Under the pieces are notes generated by a model. It ran no database searches. It saw nothing but the letters and a program-made list of their open reading frames with translations, and was not told the DNA's origin. From contig JAKNDB010000105.1 of the NCBI GenBank assembly GCA_024305405.1, positions 2,727,501 to 2,791,500 of the forward strand: a stretch of DNA of 64,000 nt. The letters run 5' to 3'. The position numbers were made by a program, and so were the translations under genes. Source of the stretch: Dirofilaria immitis (taxonomy: Eukaryota; Nematoda; Chromadorea; Rhabditida; Onchocercidae). Positions 1 to 15,100 of the stretch are shown in pieces (position 1 is the first letter of the stretch; each line of letters opens with the position of its first letter).

Positions 1-215
1 TCCATTCATTCATTCATTCATTCATTCCATTCATTCATTCATTCATTCATTCATTCATTCCATTCATTCATTCCATTCATTCATTCAATTCATTCATTCA
101 TTCATTCATTCATTCATTCATTCATTCATTCATTCATTCCATTCATTCATTCAATTCATTGCATTCATTCCATTCGCTCATTAATTCATTAATTCATTCA
201 TTCAATTCATTCATT
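1..215. repeat. TTCA/CATTC microsatellite
   Basis: Nearly pure tetranucleotide repeat (CATT in either phase) with occasional five-base steps (ATTCC) and single-base interruptions. It decays after about position 160 into scattered CATT units. It is cut by the window edge, so the full array length is unknown. Confidence 0.95.
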
Positions 216-3200
216 CTGCCCTTTTTGTTAAATAAGAAATCTGAATCTGAACATTTTTAGTTTAATTTTCATCTCAGAATATTTTTCACTAAAATCAACA
301 AATAGCCAGATAGTATCAGAAATGTATAAAGATGGAAAGTTGAAGAGAATTGCGCATAATTTTATTGAACGATGTAATCAGCATTATCCAACTTACTAGT
401 TTGCAGCTTATATGATTAATAACCAGATCATTCTAATGATTTCTTAAAGAGAATGGAAATGAGAAAGATTAAATTAAAATATGCCGGCACAGAAATCGAT
501 TTTTCCTTGTTATTTACCATCATAAGTAAATCATAAGGTGAGGTAAATGGTTACAAGAAGTCATTTTTACCATTGATTCTAACTGATTTCATTTCTCGAT
601 TCGGAAATGCTAGTCTTGCTTTTATTAGAAAAAAATTCACGATCTCTGCATTGTTTGTTTTCTCCAATGCCATTAATGTCGTACTACTTTGTCTCTCGAA
701 GCCTGCCTGATATTTTTAATGAACTCTTAATGCAATACCAAAATGTTATATTAAAGGTATATATTTTAGCAATACATTGCTAAAATATTCCAATTATTAT
801 AGTAGAATATATTATTTGCATGATCAAGCAGAAATTATGAACTGTAAAGATTTAGTTTTTCTCTTACAGATGATGACAGGAGAAAAAGATTATAATTACA
901 AGGAATCAAATTTCGCTTTCAATACGACTCATTAAATTCATTTGAATCTGAATCTCAATGCTTGATTTCTAAATTTAATGTAAAACATGGAATCAATGAA
1001 ATAATGCCTATTTTTTTTTTTTTCGCTGAAGATTTATCTTAATGTTATTTATTAAGGAATATTGACATTTTCGTTTGAAAAAAAATTATTTTCACTTAAT
1101 TTATTGAATTGTCTATCCTGCTTTGAAATAAGTTCCCTTATCTTGCTTTGCAAATCATACACGGATTGCGGCGAATATCGTTAGCTAAAAATTTTTATGT
1201 CAAACCATTGATTAAAAAACTAAATTAAATGAAAAAAAAAAATATTTTACTGTCAGTATATGATGATACGAAAAATATTTGTTTCGGCCAAGATGCAAAT
1301 ATTTAAAAGTATTTTCTCATCTATGATATTCTTTCTATTGGATTCTATGCAAAAGATATTCTTCTTTACTTTATTAAAGATTTTTTTCTAAGTTTTTTCA
1401 TCAGTTTTCTGTAACTGAAATGTTTCGAAATCTGTATTTCTAAATTCGAACGTTGATTCTTATTCATAGTGCTCAGAAAAAATAAACAAATAATTGCTGT
1501 TGAAATCAACATATGATGAAGAATATACAAAATTAATTTCAATTCGTATAGTTTCTCAGATTCTTGTTTCTTTTCTTGTCAAAGGAAATCGAGACTAAAA
1601 TATTTAGAGGTAAACCATCTGAAAACTATTTAATGCCAATTTTGATAATTCAGCCGCATTTGTCTTTTGGTCATATTTCATACGATTGAAATTGTTAACA
1701 TCTGAGAAATTTTAAGAAGAGGTGAGATGTCAATGTAAAATTATTATTTTCTCGCTTTTAGCTTCGTATTTCATTCTGCAAAGATTGCTGGGTCATATTT
1801 CAAATATTCGTTCCAAAACTCCAGTTTCCTCTAAGGGTCAAATGTTAACTGCAATTCAAATTTGATCACTGTGTGTATCGATAAGCTTTGATAATTGTAT
1901 TGAAAGAATTCTTAATTGTATCAAAAGTATCTCCTAACTCTTTTGTTTTGTTTTTCCTTAGAAATTAGTAGCTGATTGACATTTATTGATGGAATTATAA
2001 CCACACGAATCTTCATTTCCTATCACGCAAATTTTTTTATGAATTCACTATTCATGTAGACTTTCACTTTTACAAGATTTCTTATTAGCATAGCTTTCTG
2101 ATTAATTTATGCTAATATTAGCATAAATTTCTGATTAGCATAGATTTTTGATTACTATTTAATAACTTATGCAAATCAAGCACGTAAAGTATGCTTAAAT
2201 TTCGATTTGTTTTGAAGATATCTATGAACTTCAATGTAATGTAGTAGAAAGGTCCAAGCCAACTTGAAGTAGTTTATTGTGAAATGTTGGACGATATGTA
2301 AATTTTCGGGAATATTAACAACTCGTTAATTATCCCATGAAACTTTCAATAATTGAACATTTTATCATGTGACATATACAGTAAAAGATATCTAATTAAG
2401 AGAAAACAATTGCTATACGAGGATCAAACGTTTTATATATTTGAGTGATCTGATGTAAGTACTTAAACGTTTCTGATGAACTTACGCATAATCCTTTTTG
2501 ACTAAATAATCATATTTATAATCATAATCAGATGGCACTATACATAAAATACATTATTTTTTAATGATAATTTTGGAGAAAATAAAATCTCAAGTTACTC
2601 TAAAAATTTTTATCCTATAAAATTGATGGATGCAACGTCTCTTTTCTTTAAGAAATTTTAAGGAGATCTTTCATTTCTGATATTGTATCTCCTTCATTAT
2701 CTTGATTGTCCAGAATGCTTAAGATTCTTCAAAGCAACCGATCATCTTATTGTTCTTACTTATCTTAGTAACTGCTCCATTGAGTATTCTTCTATTATAC
2801 GTAACTCATTTTTATCATATATTATTTAGTTCTCGTTTGCTTTTTTATTGGTTCCAACTCTTCGGACAAGTTTGATCATCCATGGTCTACGAAATTCAAA
2901 AATTGATTTTCCTTTATTACATTCCTTATTTTCTTTCTCTTCAATAATATGTGCTGTACACTGAGCTTTCTTTTCAACAGTAAATTTACAGGGATTCATT
3001 TGTGGCAAATGTTTATGTGGTAGAATTCTTTTAATTTGGTTAAGAAATAAGAAACTAAAAAGGATAGAAAAGTTAAAATAAGAAGAAGAGAGAAAGAAGG
3101 ATTTCAAGAGGCAATGATAGAAAAATAATTACTTATGAAATTTTGAATGTTAAATACGAATTATTCATGAAAATATGATTTCTTTTTAAGGAAATGAAGC

Positions 3201-6200
3201 TTAGAAACAATTTTAGCCGTATTTATGAGTTTATGATCCTTCTTGACTTAACAAAATTACCGCTTACTCTAAATGTCAGATACTTCCAGACCAATTTCAG
3301 ATTCCTGTGCTTTTCGATGATATTTGTAATAAAAAATGGAGAATGAATTGAAGAAAGATTGATTGCTCACTCGATATGACAAAGGAAACTAGGAGTAGGG
3401 GAATACGGAAAAATGGTGAATTGAGTTGATAGACAAGACATATCTTAACATTTAACAAATTATCAAAGGCATTAATAGCATGTACGTCTATATACTCAAA
3501 AAATGAATTTTTGAGTGACGAAGAAAAGAGAGGCAAGTTAGAGGACTACGAAGATAGATTAGTTAGCCAAAGGTAAGTTAAGCAGCGCCGTATCAGATTA
3601 ATCTCTTTTATTGTTTAGCAGCTCGATTTTCAATGCTTTTGTTATCTGTAACGACTGATCTATCTCATGTATTTTAATTATGCTCTCATCAAAACTCTTT
3701 TTCTTTCCTTTAATTGGTTTTATGATAATCTCTAATCAAGGTTGCTTTGAGGCATCATACGTAATATTGATGATAGATAAAAATGATCGTGAAACATATA
3801 CAATTTGAAACATATACAATTCCATTCATGTTATTTCTTTGAGGCAATTGTTCTGAATTTGATTCATATTTTGTTCATCTGGGAAAGTTAACGTCTCTTT
3901 AACTCGATCAGATTGCTTATTGATATAGTTTTTGTTCTCACGATAACCTATAATATTGATATAGTTTTTGTTCTCACGATAACCTATGATAGTGATAAAT
4001 AATTCTATGTTCCTGCTCCGTCTCTTATTCAGACTTAGTTCAGAATGAAAAAAAAAAAAAACATATTATTGAAGTTCATCCAGATTTAATATTTAATAAT
4101 TCTTATTTCATTTCCATTGATTTCCCATTTTTTAATAATTTTGTTTCATTATTGTCAAATTTCACTAGATTTATGTTTCAGGATTACATCCTTAAATAAT
4201 TGAAAATCATCAGGATTAATTACCATTTGATGCATGGTGTCGTGATATCTCGATACAAGAGTATTGATAATGTGATAGATCTCTGAAAATTTCAATCAAA
4301 AATTTTTTCACGTAAAGCGTGATTTGAACTTGCTAACAAATTGTTTTCCAGTGAGCAAAAAGTTCCTAATTCTCGAATAATTTGCTTCATTCAAGATGCC
4401 TATCACCATTATTCTCAGTTTATCTTGAATACTACTGCGCCAGCGATCCCTCATTAATTCTTATTTATCTCACTAAAAAGTGAATCTTATTGACATCTAT
4501 TCTAATATAGTTTACATGATAAGGTGGTGAAGTGGTGAGGTTGGAAGATTCACGAACAGATATGAGATGAGCGACCATGGGGTATGGAAGAGAATGGGTG
4601 ATTAAATGCTTTCTTCCTTGTGTTTTAGATGAGACTCTACAAAAATTTTACAAATTTCTCATTGAAATTGTTCTTGTAAAGGACATATTTCAATGATACA
4701 AATAATGAATGAAGCAACCTCATTCACTTTTTTTTCTTTTTTTTAGAATCCAAGAAAATTTTGGAAGTCTTGCGTTCCCTATTGATTTATGGTTTGTAAT
4801 TATATGAAATAATGTCGTCGTAAAACTATTTTTAGATAAAATATATACTTGATATTTTTTGTGATTGATTTTAAGACAAAATTTTACTATTTAAAAACGA
4901 TATGTCGTAATTTTTTTATCAAAAATTTATACTGTATTATATTATCGTATCACTAAGAAGTGAGGAAGACTTCAGCCATTCAATTAACTTTTAATTTTCT
5001 TAAAATTTGCATTGTTGAACTCAAAATTTTAATGAAATTCTAAATTCACGTATTGTTCGGCTTGGCAAGGAATCATTTTTACTTCTGAAAAATTAATTCA
5101 TTAAAAAATTCGGAATAGCCAGATGGAAAAGAAAAACCTATTGTTTGAAAAATTCGTTGTAATTTAAGGCACGACGATATCAATGCAAAAATCAAACTAT
5201 TTTTTACAAAAATATTCCATAGCAAATTCTTTGTCTGCCGCATAGGGCTTAAATTTAATCATTATGTAATTAGCGTGAAAAATCGTGAGCACATCCTTTT
5301 CCTCTTGTAGCGGAAATGTTCCTCACGGCTTACCATTAATCATTATCATCGTCATCATCATTATCACCGTTGCTTATATCTAACAAAACTTTTATCCTAT
5401 ATCCTTCCTCTTCCTTCTTCGTTTTGGATTATTTGAAACTCATTTAAACCAGTCCACTCACTTGAAATACTTCAAATTTTTGGTTCATTATTAAATGAAA
5501 AATCTATGCTTTGATTTCTGACAAAGTGAATATATTTAAATTTACCTTCAAATATTAATTGCTGTATATAAATATGATTCATATCCGAATAATTATGTCG
5601 AAATCTTTATTAGCATATACTCATACTTATATACTTCTTATAATAAATATGAAATAAACTAAACTTAATCATAAGTTTGTGAAAAAACTCACCTGCATTC
5701 ATTGAACTATTATGCTGCATTCATTTTTTGAAGCCTGAATTCAAATTATTTCTAAGATGCATACTGTAATTTGAAATATCTTGCGAACTAGTTTTCACAG
5801 AAACTTCTCTTACGTAACTATGCTTATTATGCATGAAAGATATATAATGAAATCATTTAATTCTAAATATTACTTTAAAAAAAAATGTAAAAGGCAGATA
5901 GGCACGATAAATATGATTATTAAAGGTCTTTCTTAAAAATCAAACTGTAAAAGAATTACCTATTTCATGAAATGAAAATGAAATGAAAATTGCGGTAAGC
6001 TGCTCATTCAGTGAAAGATTATTTATTAGTAAAGTAATTATTATTATTATTTACTTATGAATTTTTCAGATCATCTTTTAGTAAATAATTAATTTTTGAT
6101 TCATTTATGAATTCTTTGAACTAGTGCAAATTCATTTAAATGAACAATCCATTTCTGCTTTTCGTGAATTAGTCAGAAGAATTAGCTAAATTTTCCTAAA

Positions 6201-9200
6201 TGGGACACTAATGTAATTCAACTAAGGAATTGAATAAACTTAAGAAAGAAGAAATGCCGAGAAGTTCCTTCACTTCATTATATTATAGTTACTATTTATT
6301 ATTCTATCCATTACAACTTTCAAATTTGTATTCGCTTCGATAACTACGAAATGGAGAATTGTTATGATAAATATATACCTATGGCATCGTTTTTAGATCG
6401 AAATTAGCAAAGTATTTTTGAATCTTCAAAGTTTTAAATAGCATTATTGTAATATTATATATTAGAAATTCCTATAATTATCCATTTCCTATTTACTTTT
6501 AATCTCGAAATATGATAATATCCTAAATATGGTACAAACTGATTCTTCTGTAAAAAGTATTCAATAGATTCAATATTCAATGCATATTCAATATTCCCTT
6601 TAAATTGTACAGAATTCATACTTCTTCTTTTCAGGACACATCAATCAATAGTCTTCTTTACAATTACAAAAAAGTTTTGATATTTGGAAAAACTAATTTA
6701 TTTTATTTTAAATATGAATTGAAGAAAAGAAGAAACAGCGAATTTTTGTTTGCATTGATTTTCCGATTGAAAAGAAAAAAACCGATTAGGAATCATTATT
6801 AGATTTTTATCCAAGTCATAAGTTCTGATCACTTATCAAAAGTTCTGTAGTTTCAGTACTTTTTCACATCTAACGATATGTTAGGATACTGATACATGAT
6901 ATTTTCTAATATTTTGATATTAGTTTACGCTTATACAGATAGTAAATTAAAAAGAAAAAAAGAAAACTAGAATCATTGAATAGATATCTTTAGCTAGACT
7001 TGTTTAAAATTTGAAATGTTTATCCAATGGAGTTTTTGCAACTACTGTATTATTTTTGACATATTCTAGATGAAATAGTGAATTTGTTCAGGATATGAAA
7101 AAGCTGATTGATTCAACTAACTTCAAGTTTTCTTGAAATACTCAAGTTGTTTAGAAGATCAGCAAAATCTGGTATATATTATTTTTTCTTTTTTTTTTCT
7201 TTATTTGAGCTTCAGATTTTCATTTAATATTTTAATGCCGTTCTACATTCCAGCTTTTTGAAAAGATGAGCTATGCCCTAAAAAAATGATATTATGCAAT
7301 TCAATCAAGTTGAGATTGCTATTGAAATTGAGCAATCTATTTTAGAACTTCCGATAATAACGTAAGAGAAAACTGGGAGATAAGAAGTGATTGAAATCAT
7401 TCTTGTTTGAAATTACTGGAGTTAGATTAATGTTTTTAAGTCGAATTTAAAAGGCACTGTTACCGTAATTTTATCTACTAAAACATTTTGTTTCCTGATT
7501 GCTGGGATACTGTTCGAGACAACACAATGTCTCTACCTCTAGCTTTCAAACACGTAATGCAATATTTACATTGCCCATTATTGCTATTCGGTGAGAAGAA
7601 ATCTATTTCCAATATTGTTCCGATGTATCGTTTCTTACCATCAACATACCCTTGATCGTATAATGATCAATTGTCGTATTTCTTCATTTCGATATAAATA
7701 AATAATAATCAGTTGATGAATTTTGAATTATGGTCTCTTGCAAAATGACATTTTTTGGAAGCATTTCTAAAAAATGTTAGTTTTACTAGTAATGCAGTGA
7801 TTTTAAAATTTATGATATTTTGATAATCCTTTCCTATTCTTTTTGATATTCAAAATAAAATTTCAAGTTTATGTCCAAGTAAAAAAATTGACAAATAAAT
7901 TTTAATTGAAATTGGAAGAAAAAAAAATTTAAGCGAAAGGTGGAAGACATTCTCATCCACTATTATCAGATCTTTTGTCGTTACATAAATCTGAAGTTGA
8001 GAATTGTTTGGGAGATGCAATTACAGCCAATAAATTTTGGATCAGATAGGGTCACTTTTTCATTTCATAATAAGTTTCATTTTTGAAAATTTGTTTTTAT
8101 CGTTTTTGTTTAGAAAAAAATTATGCATTTTATTTATTTATAGATATTCACCCTAAATAGTTGAGATATATTTTCGCCTTGAGAGAATTTTGTTCTGATG
8201 AACTTCGTTTGTCTCTTCTATCGATTTTGAAAAGTGCTAATATTTTCTAATTGAACGAAAATAAAAAATGAAATTAATGCTTGCCAATATATAATAATTT
8301 GCATAGGTATGGGAAACTATGACGATTCTTATTTTATCCTTTTGCGTATTCGATTTAGCAATCATAAATAAAATAGATAGGTTGTCATACTGTTTAAGAT
8401 ATTTTATAAAAATAGGGAATACTTCTAATATTTTTTTAAACTGTCCATCCGAGAAAACAGTGGAATCTTTTGAATGAATATTTGATGCAAATATAATAAA
8501 TTCTTAAGTGCAAAGTATAAAAATTCAGAACGAAAGAACTTTGTATTAGATATAATCGATTTTCATCTCGTACAGTTTATATGTCAGTTTCAAAGTCGTA
8601 AGATTTCTTTGATCACTGTAATAAATGTACGTAACTACATCACTAATCTTCCATTTCAATTATGCAGTGTCTCCGCATAAAGAAATCATTTCAAAACGAC
8701 ACATAGCTATACGAGAGTCAAAATCGATTATATTATTATTTATTGAATGCGGATATATCCAAGCCTAATCATGAAAACATAAAGAATGTATTAGTTTAAA
8801 GAAATATGGAAATCCGTAACGTCTAACGATATGCGCAATTTTAGTTGAATGCAATAAAGTTTAAATAATATTTCAGATTTTGACGTTCGGATCAAGTATT
8901 GCCAAAGAAAATTGGATCGGAAGAAAAAGACTCTTAAAGAAAGAATTACGTTTTGAAAAAATAAAAGAAAAAATTATTGCGAGAAAAGAACAACTTCACT
9001 GTACAAACAAAATAAAAAGTTATTAGTTAAAAAAACACTAAAATCTAGACAAATAATACGTTTCGTCTGGAAAATTTCTGCAGAGTAAAAAGTAATTATT
9101 TAATTCCATCTGTATTCTGATACAGTGCGATTGAGATTTCAGAACCGATTGCAGATTAATCCTTCATCAGATATACCAGTCTATTCATTTCTTTAAAACT

Positions 9201-9500
9201 GTTGGAAACATCTGTAACAGATGTGCTTAGCACTGAATAGAAGCAGCTGAAGAACAAGTGGAAGTAAAAGTTCGTTCAAATCTTGTTAAACATCAAACGA
9301 AACGATTTCCATTCGAAGCTTCCAATCACCAACAATCATTGAAGTAAAAGGAAATCCTTTTTATCTCCTGTTATCATCAATATCACAGTTAATAATAGTA
9401 GAAGCATTACCATTTGAGAAGAACAAGAGGCTCAATGCAGTTCTTAATAGCTGTTGTGATCCTCTTCCACTACTATGATCTAAAATGAACGAATTTTTGG
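216..9500. other. gene-poor AT-rich stretch
   Basis: No supported gene. Open frames in this stretch are short and of low complexity, without splice-consistent neighbours. A tandem duplication lies at 3921-3991. The last few hundred bases (about 9100-9500) are less AT-skewed and probably belong to the 5' region of the TGF-beta ligand gene that follows. Introns of a gene outside the window cannot be excluded. Confidence 0.5.
3921..3991. repeat. 36-bp tandem duplication
   Basis: Two adjacent copies of a 36-base unit starting TGATATAGTTTTTGTTCTCA, at 3921 and 3957. They are nearly identical, differing at only a couple of positions near the end of the unit. Confidence 0.85.
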
Positions 9501-9540
9501 AATTTATCAAGACAAAAATTTTAATTGAAGAGCGCACGAA

Positions 9541-12146
9541 GTGCATAACCAAATAATTACTACTCCCACATCTTTTATTTTCCTTGTTACAACCGTTCTT
9601 AGAACTAATTTTGCAACTACTACTGCTAAAGTTTTCGCCAAAGAATATATACTGTTGAAAGAGCAGAAACAGAAACGAACCTATCACTCCTACAGCATCC
9701 AACAGCAAATTACACCGCTGAAGGTATTAGAATCAGTACTGTTTCTTTCAATCATAATCCTCTGCAGTTCGATAATATCACTATCATCAGCTACCACAAA
9801 TCTTCCACTAACTCGTACAAGCCGTTTTGCTGAACAAGAAATCCAACTTTTGAGAGAAGCATTCTTGAAAAAGTTAGTTGTTTAAAATTCTTAATTTTTA
9901 AAATTATTATCAACATGCAACTTCAAGTCACAAAAAAAATGCTTCTTACAATGCTGGCATTATCATCTAATTTAAGCGATATCTTAACAAAATCTTAGGA
10001 ACATTATCATTCCATTTTATCACGATTTGCTTCATTTTATGAATTTTTCTTCTGCTAATGAGAAGTTTTCTAATGTTCCGTTTTCATGATTTAGGTTTGG
10101 AATGAAAGAACAGCCGAAACAAGCCAAGTCGACACTACCAGTGCCACATTATGTGTGGAGTATTTATGAAAAGGTAAAGAATGAGGATATTGAATGGGTT
10201 CGACACTATTATCCACATAACATTATCGAATCAGACAAAAGGTTTGAAAGTATTTAATCAATTGAGTTACTACAAGATGCTGTTGTGATTTATTACAATC
10301 TCAAATGAAAATGACTATTTTTAGCACTTTGTTACTTCAATACGATTTATCGGTTACTGTACGAAATGTCACCAGTGAAGTAATTAATCGAGCAGAATTA
10401 AAACTAAAACTGAGAAATGAAAAAATTGGAAGACACATCAAGATTTATGAAATTGATCAGAGAAATTCCGAAATATGGAGGTAAACATTTGAAAAGGCTA
10501 AATCGTTCGACGAAAATTGTTAGCGAATAGTCTTTTACATTCCTTCTTTATCGAAATGGTGATAGATTTGTAACAGTTCTTTTCATCTAAGATTCATAAT
10601 TCCTTCTAAATTGATGAATATTTTGATAGAATGAATGAAAATTTGGATAATGAGAAAAATAGAGAAGAAAAGGAATCTTTAAATAATTAAGATCACAGAG
10701 GAATTGTTGGTAAATGAGAAGAAAAATGATCGCAGAAGGGAACTAACTTCTCATGAAAAAATAGGATTTGCAGTAATAGAAGATAATTTATTGAAGGTAT
10801 GCAAACATGAAACTTTTAGTAAGATTTTTGCAGTTTTATTACTTGAGATTTAAAAATTCCAAATCGACTTTAAATTTTCATTTATTAAGCTGTTTGATGG
10901 CAATAGTTCCATGTTTTTAAAAATTTAGTATTACAGGTTAATCGATGCTAAATTTATTGAGAATGATTTACATGCAGATTATCAATGGATAGAAATGGAT
11001 GTGACAGAAGCGATACGTAAAAAACGACTAAATATGAATAGAGTATGTATGTTAAATTTATGGCATTCTTCCAGACTCACATGTGCTAGTTTATGAAGAG
11101 AAGAAATTAATCTGGCACAATGTCTGATTTAACAATATTCAAAAGTGAATAGTGTACTGATGATAATCTTGATATTTAGATTGATTTCGCAGTAAAATTA
11201 TCAAGCAATCGTTTGATAACATATGCTAGCACGTCGTATCAACCAACAGCATATTTCGTCTCATCGTACGATAGAAAGCAGACTTCTGCATTGGTCGTTT
11301 ATGGTCAAAGTAATGATGATATAGTTCGAGTACGGAATATAACTTTGACATTTGCATTTTTTACTATCAAATTAGATTGAGTTTCAATAAGCACAAAATT
11401 TTCATAAAGTATTAAATAAATCAGAATAATCGCTACATTATTTTTATAGCTTCTGTATTTGTTCCCTATGATACTATGTACCACAACTTTTTTAATATAT
11501 TGCATAAATATATTAATAAGATAAAGAATAAATAAAGTTTACAATTTCAGATACGGAAAAAACGGAAAACCAATACGAGAAGACGACATCAACACAAAAA
11601 ACATGATCATAGATCAGCTGATAAGAATTACTGTCATCGTACTCAACTTTTAGTTGATTTTAATGAATTAAACTGGCAGGATTGGATTTTGGCTCCTTGT
11701 AAATATTTGATTATATATCGTTATCACTTTTAATTAATAAAACCTTACAATATATATCTTATATATCATAAGATTAAGAACAGTTTTTGAGATCCTTATT
11801 TTGTGATGCTGTGAATAACAAACAAATCAACTCATTTCTTTATATAATTTAGAAAAGTAAAATTTAAACAAGTCAATAATAGAATTAATTAAGATCAATT
11901 GCAGCAAGCTACAGCGCCTATCAATGTCAGGGTGAATGCCCGAATCTGTTGACCAACCATTTCAATACGACGAATCACGCCATAGTACAAGGCCTAATCA
12001 ACTCAGTGGATTCAACCCTAGTTCCAGCACCATGTTGTGTTCCAACTGAAATGGAATCTCTGGCAATTCTTTATATCGATGTTGAAGGTAAAATTGTCAT
12101 TAAGAACTATCCCGACATGGAAGTACTCAGTTGTGGATGTCGCTAA
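9541..12146 (+). CDS. dbl-1: DBL-1/BMP-like TGF-beta ligand
   Basis: Secreted BMP-type ligand; in nematodes DBL-1 signals through the Sma/Mab receptor-SMAD pathway that sets body size. Exons: ?-9872, 10095-10241, 10325-10480, 10937-11042, 11180-11329, 11551-11698, 11905-12146; all junctions are GT-AG and phase-consistent, with no frame problem. Exon 1 encodes a hydrophobic signal-like stretch (SVLFLSIIILCSS). The prodomain carries DYQWIEMDVTEAIRKKR, a typical TGF-beta propeptide motif. Basic furin-type sites (RKKR, RRR) precede a mature domain with the seven expected cysteines: NYC, YQCQGEC, APCCVP and terminal SCGCR. NWQDWILAP and ILYIDVEGKIVIKNYPDMEV resemble nematode DBL-1 as I remember it. 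Odd point: the exon 1 frame is open from about 9529 but has no in-frame ATG, so the true start lies in an unidentified upstream exon. Another BMP-class paralogue is possible but less likely. Confidence 0.9.
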
Positions 12147-15100
12147 AAGGGTAACGTGACATCTTGCGTCATATCATCTCTACTGCATTCGTTCGTTTCT
12201 GACATTTCTCTGGTAAGCACCAATCTGTTCAAACTTCATTTCCCATATTAGTATTTGATATTTGAATTATATAACAACTCTTTATTGTCTGCTTGCTTCA
12301 TAACAAAGAAATTAAATTGAAAATATTGAAAAAGTTCAATGATTAAAATGACTTTTGTTGGTTGCCCTTTCATCGTCAATTTCAATTAAGCGAGAATCAA
12401 ACTAATAGCTAATTTAATTTCAAATATTACTATCGAAATAATATGCTATGCTATTGGATGTAAAATTGTTGGTATTACTAAACTTTTGAAATTTGCAGAT
12501 AACAAAGTGTCAGCTGCTGGTTTGATGTGATACTACTCTATAGCAATAATTGTTCCAGCTAAGTGTATTTTTATTTTTATCAATGTGTTTTGTGGCGGAA
12601 TTCAGGTCCCCGCTTTCATTTTATTTATTCCCTTTCCAGCAGCTGCAGTTATTTCTTTCTTTTTTTTTTTGAATCTCTCTATTAATTTGCATAATTCTAA
12701 TTTAGTTTCTGATAATAACGGATAAAATTTTTATTTGTTTTCAGTCTTAAAAACATTAATGTCAGAATTATCATTCCCAATCTAATCACTTTTGCTAGGT
12801 TCTGATTGCGTCTTTATTTTTAAAGAAGGAATATTCAGAGATAATTAACAGCAATCTTTGATTGGTAAAAGTATTGTGATAATAAATCTTTGAAAAAATA
12901 GAATCAACAGAAGTTTTGAGTTATGAATTGATATAAGATTGAAAAAATCCTAGAATGATTTAAATTGTTATTGTTAAATTCAAATCACTGGGCCAATATT
13001 CCAGTAACTAGTTTAAATATGATAAAAAGAATATATCGAATATCAAGCAAAATAGTAGTTAAATTAAAGTTCAGTAATCCAATTTAATAATAAAGACTTG
13101 GATATCGGTTAAAGAAATTGTAATGAGAGATGTAGTGATAATAAGATTAAAGAAAATTAAAAGTGAAGTCTAATATTTCTAGTAACTTACAGCTATATAT
13201 ATATACATATATATTTCACTCTATTCTTACCTTCCTTTTATTCTTTTGTAAAACTTATTTCTTATGAAAATTTGCGAAGTAGAAAAAATGGCTGCAAAAG
13301 TTTAAAAGAATGTCTTACATTTACAAATATTTGAATTATAATTTAAGAATTTGTTCGCTAAACTTTTCCATAAATTTTTACGAAATATTAAGCCAAATTT
13401 TAAAAAGTTTTAACTAAGTCGTCTTCCTTATACTGTATTTTGATCTGCTTTAAAACATCATTTTGAACAAAATTTCTTAATTTCTTGTATCCCACAAAGT
13501 CATTATTAATAGTAATATTTGTACATAAATGTATATAAGAAAATGTTCAAATTAGTGTTGTTAAATTTCCAGCTCCAAAATTTATTTTTGTCTTTATTCT
13601 GCAAATTTCTGATATGATTCCTTAATTTTGATGCAGAATTAAAAAGTTCAGAATGTTTACACTTAAGAGTATTAAATGACAAAAAATGGTTTTCTTTTTT
13701 TTCGATGAAATTTTGAGAATATTGAAAGTAAATATTTATCTAAATAACTCGGTAGTTTCATAACGTTTCTAACTAACTAATACAAAGAAAAAGAGGTGAA
13801 GGATGGTTTTCATGATAAATTCATAACGGATATTTCAAAAATTCAGAAATTTTGAGCATTTTACTGTTGTTCTTATCAATGACAAAAATTCTAATACCAT
13901 GCAAATAGAAATGGGTATAACCAGGTTACTGGGAATCACTTATTTTTGCGATAGGCAAATTGTTTTTTGATATAAGTGATTAGGTAATTAATTTTTGATT
14001 AAGTTTCAATCATTTTAATTATTTAATTATTTGATGAAATTTCCCGAGATCTAATGACTGTTCCGGTAATCAAGTACTTATTATTCAGTGTTGCTGGAAA
14101 TTCGTCCCGCTGATTGTTATTTTTTTTTCGTGATTTATTGAATATTTTTGATATGTATTAAAATTTACCCCTGCAGTCATACTGGAAATGGATGCCTCAA
14201 AAATGCTTAGGAAATAAAATCTTTGTAAATTAAGCATCATGAAATATTTTTTAAGTTTTTAAAATTGTATAGTTTCATCGTAACGATTTCTTATGTCTTG
14301 AAGGTAGAACTTTTCATTTTAATTTTGAAAAAGCAAGGCATTCTATTTCTATATAATTTCATTATTCCAGAAATACTGCAAACAATAAATACTTTTAATT
14401 CATCAAAAATTATTTGATTTTCGAAGTCTAAATCATAAAAAATTAAAAAATTTTTAGATGCATAAAGATTATAATTCAAGTGATAATGATCAGATCCACT
14501 TTCATTTTTTTCTTTTAAATCTCTTAATGTAATTATTTAGAAATATAAATGATATCGATTTTTCAATTAAAACTAACTTACTCACTCTTTTTAAAACATT
14601 TGGAGATATTCTTATTTTCTCATAATATGAAGAATACTGAATCCTTCGTTTTATTGATCTCAGTTCAATCTGTTCTTGACATATACTTTCTTTAAATATT
14701 ATTTTTGAATGCTCAAACCTTTTTTCCTTCTTTAAGGCATTAAAATATTGGTCTGAAGTTATTTCTAAATAAAAATTCATATTTCTCATTTTTCAGTCAC
14801 TGTCAATGCAATGCTGAGCATGAAAAATATTTTATAGACGCTTGAATCATTTATCTTAGACAAAATCGAGATGCGAATAAATTTATTCCCCGAACACTGA
14901 GGAAATTTGGTTCGGTACGAACTCTTGCCACTGATTTCTCGCAATAGCTGTAAACAATGAAGCGAATAATGGAATGGTTGTTGTAATTCCAACTAATCAC
15001 TGATACGAAATGATAATATGAAAATCAAACATTTCAGATAGGCAAGTAGAGCTGTAATTATTATGAATTATTGGGAGTGAAATTTGAAATTTTAATCCAT

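Noticed and set aside
2826..3536. Two minus-strand open frames near the left end
   Set aside because: No recognisable motif, no splice partners, and composition typical of translated AT-rich non-coding DNA.
9361..9708. Minus-strand open frame of 115 codons
   Set aside because: It overlaps the first recognised exon region of the TGF-beta ligand on the opposite strand and shows no motif.
14291..14992. Three adjacent minus-strand open frames
   Set aside because: Lys/Ile/Phe/Asn-rich low-complexity translations with no family motif and no consistent splice phases; expected by chance in AT-rich DNA.
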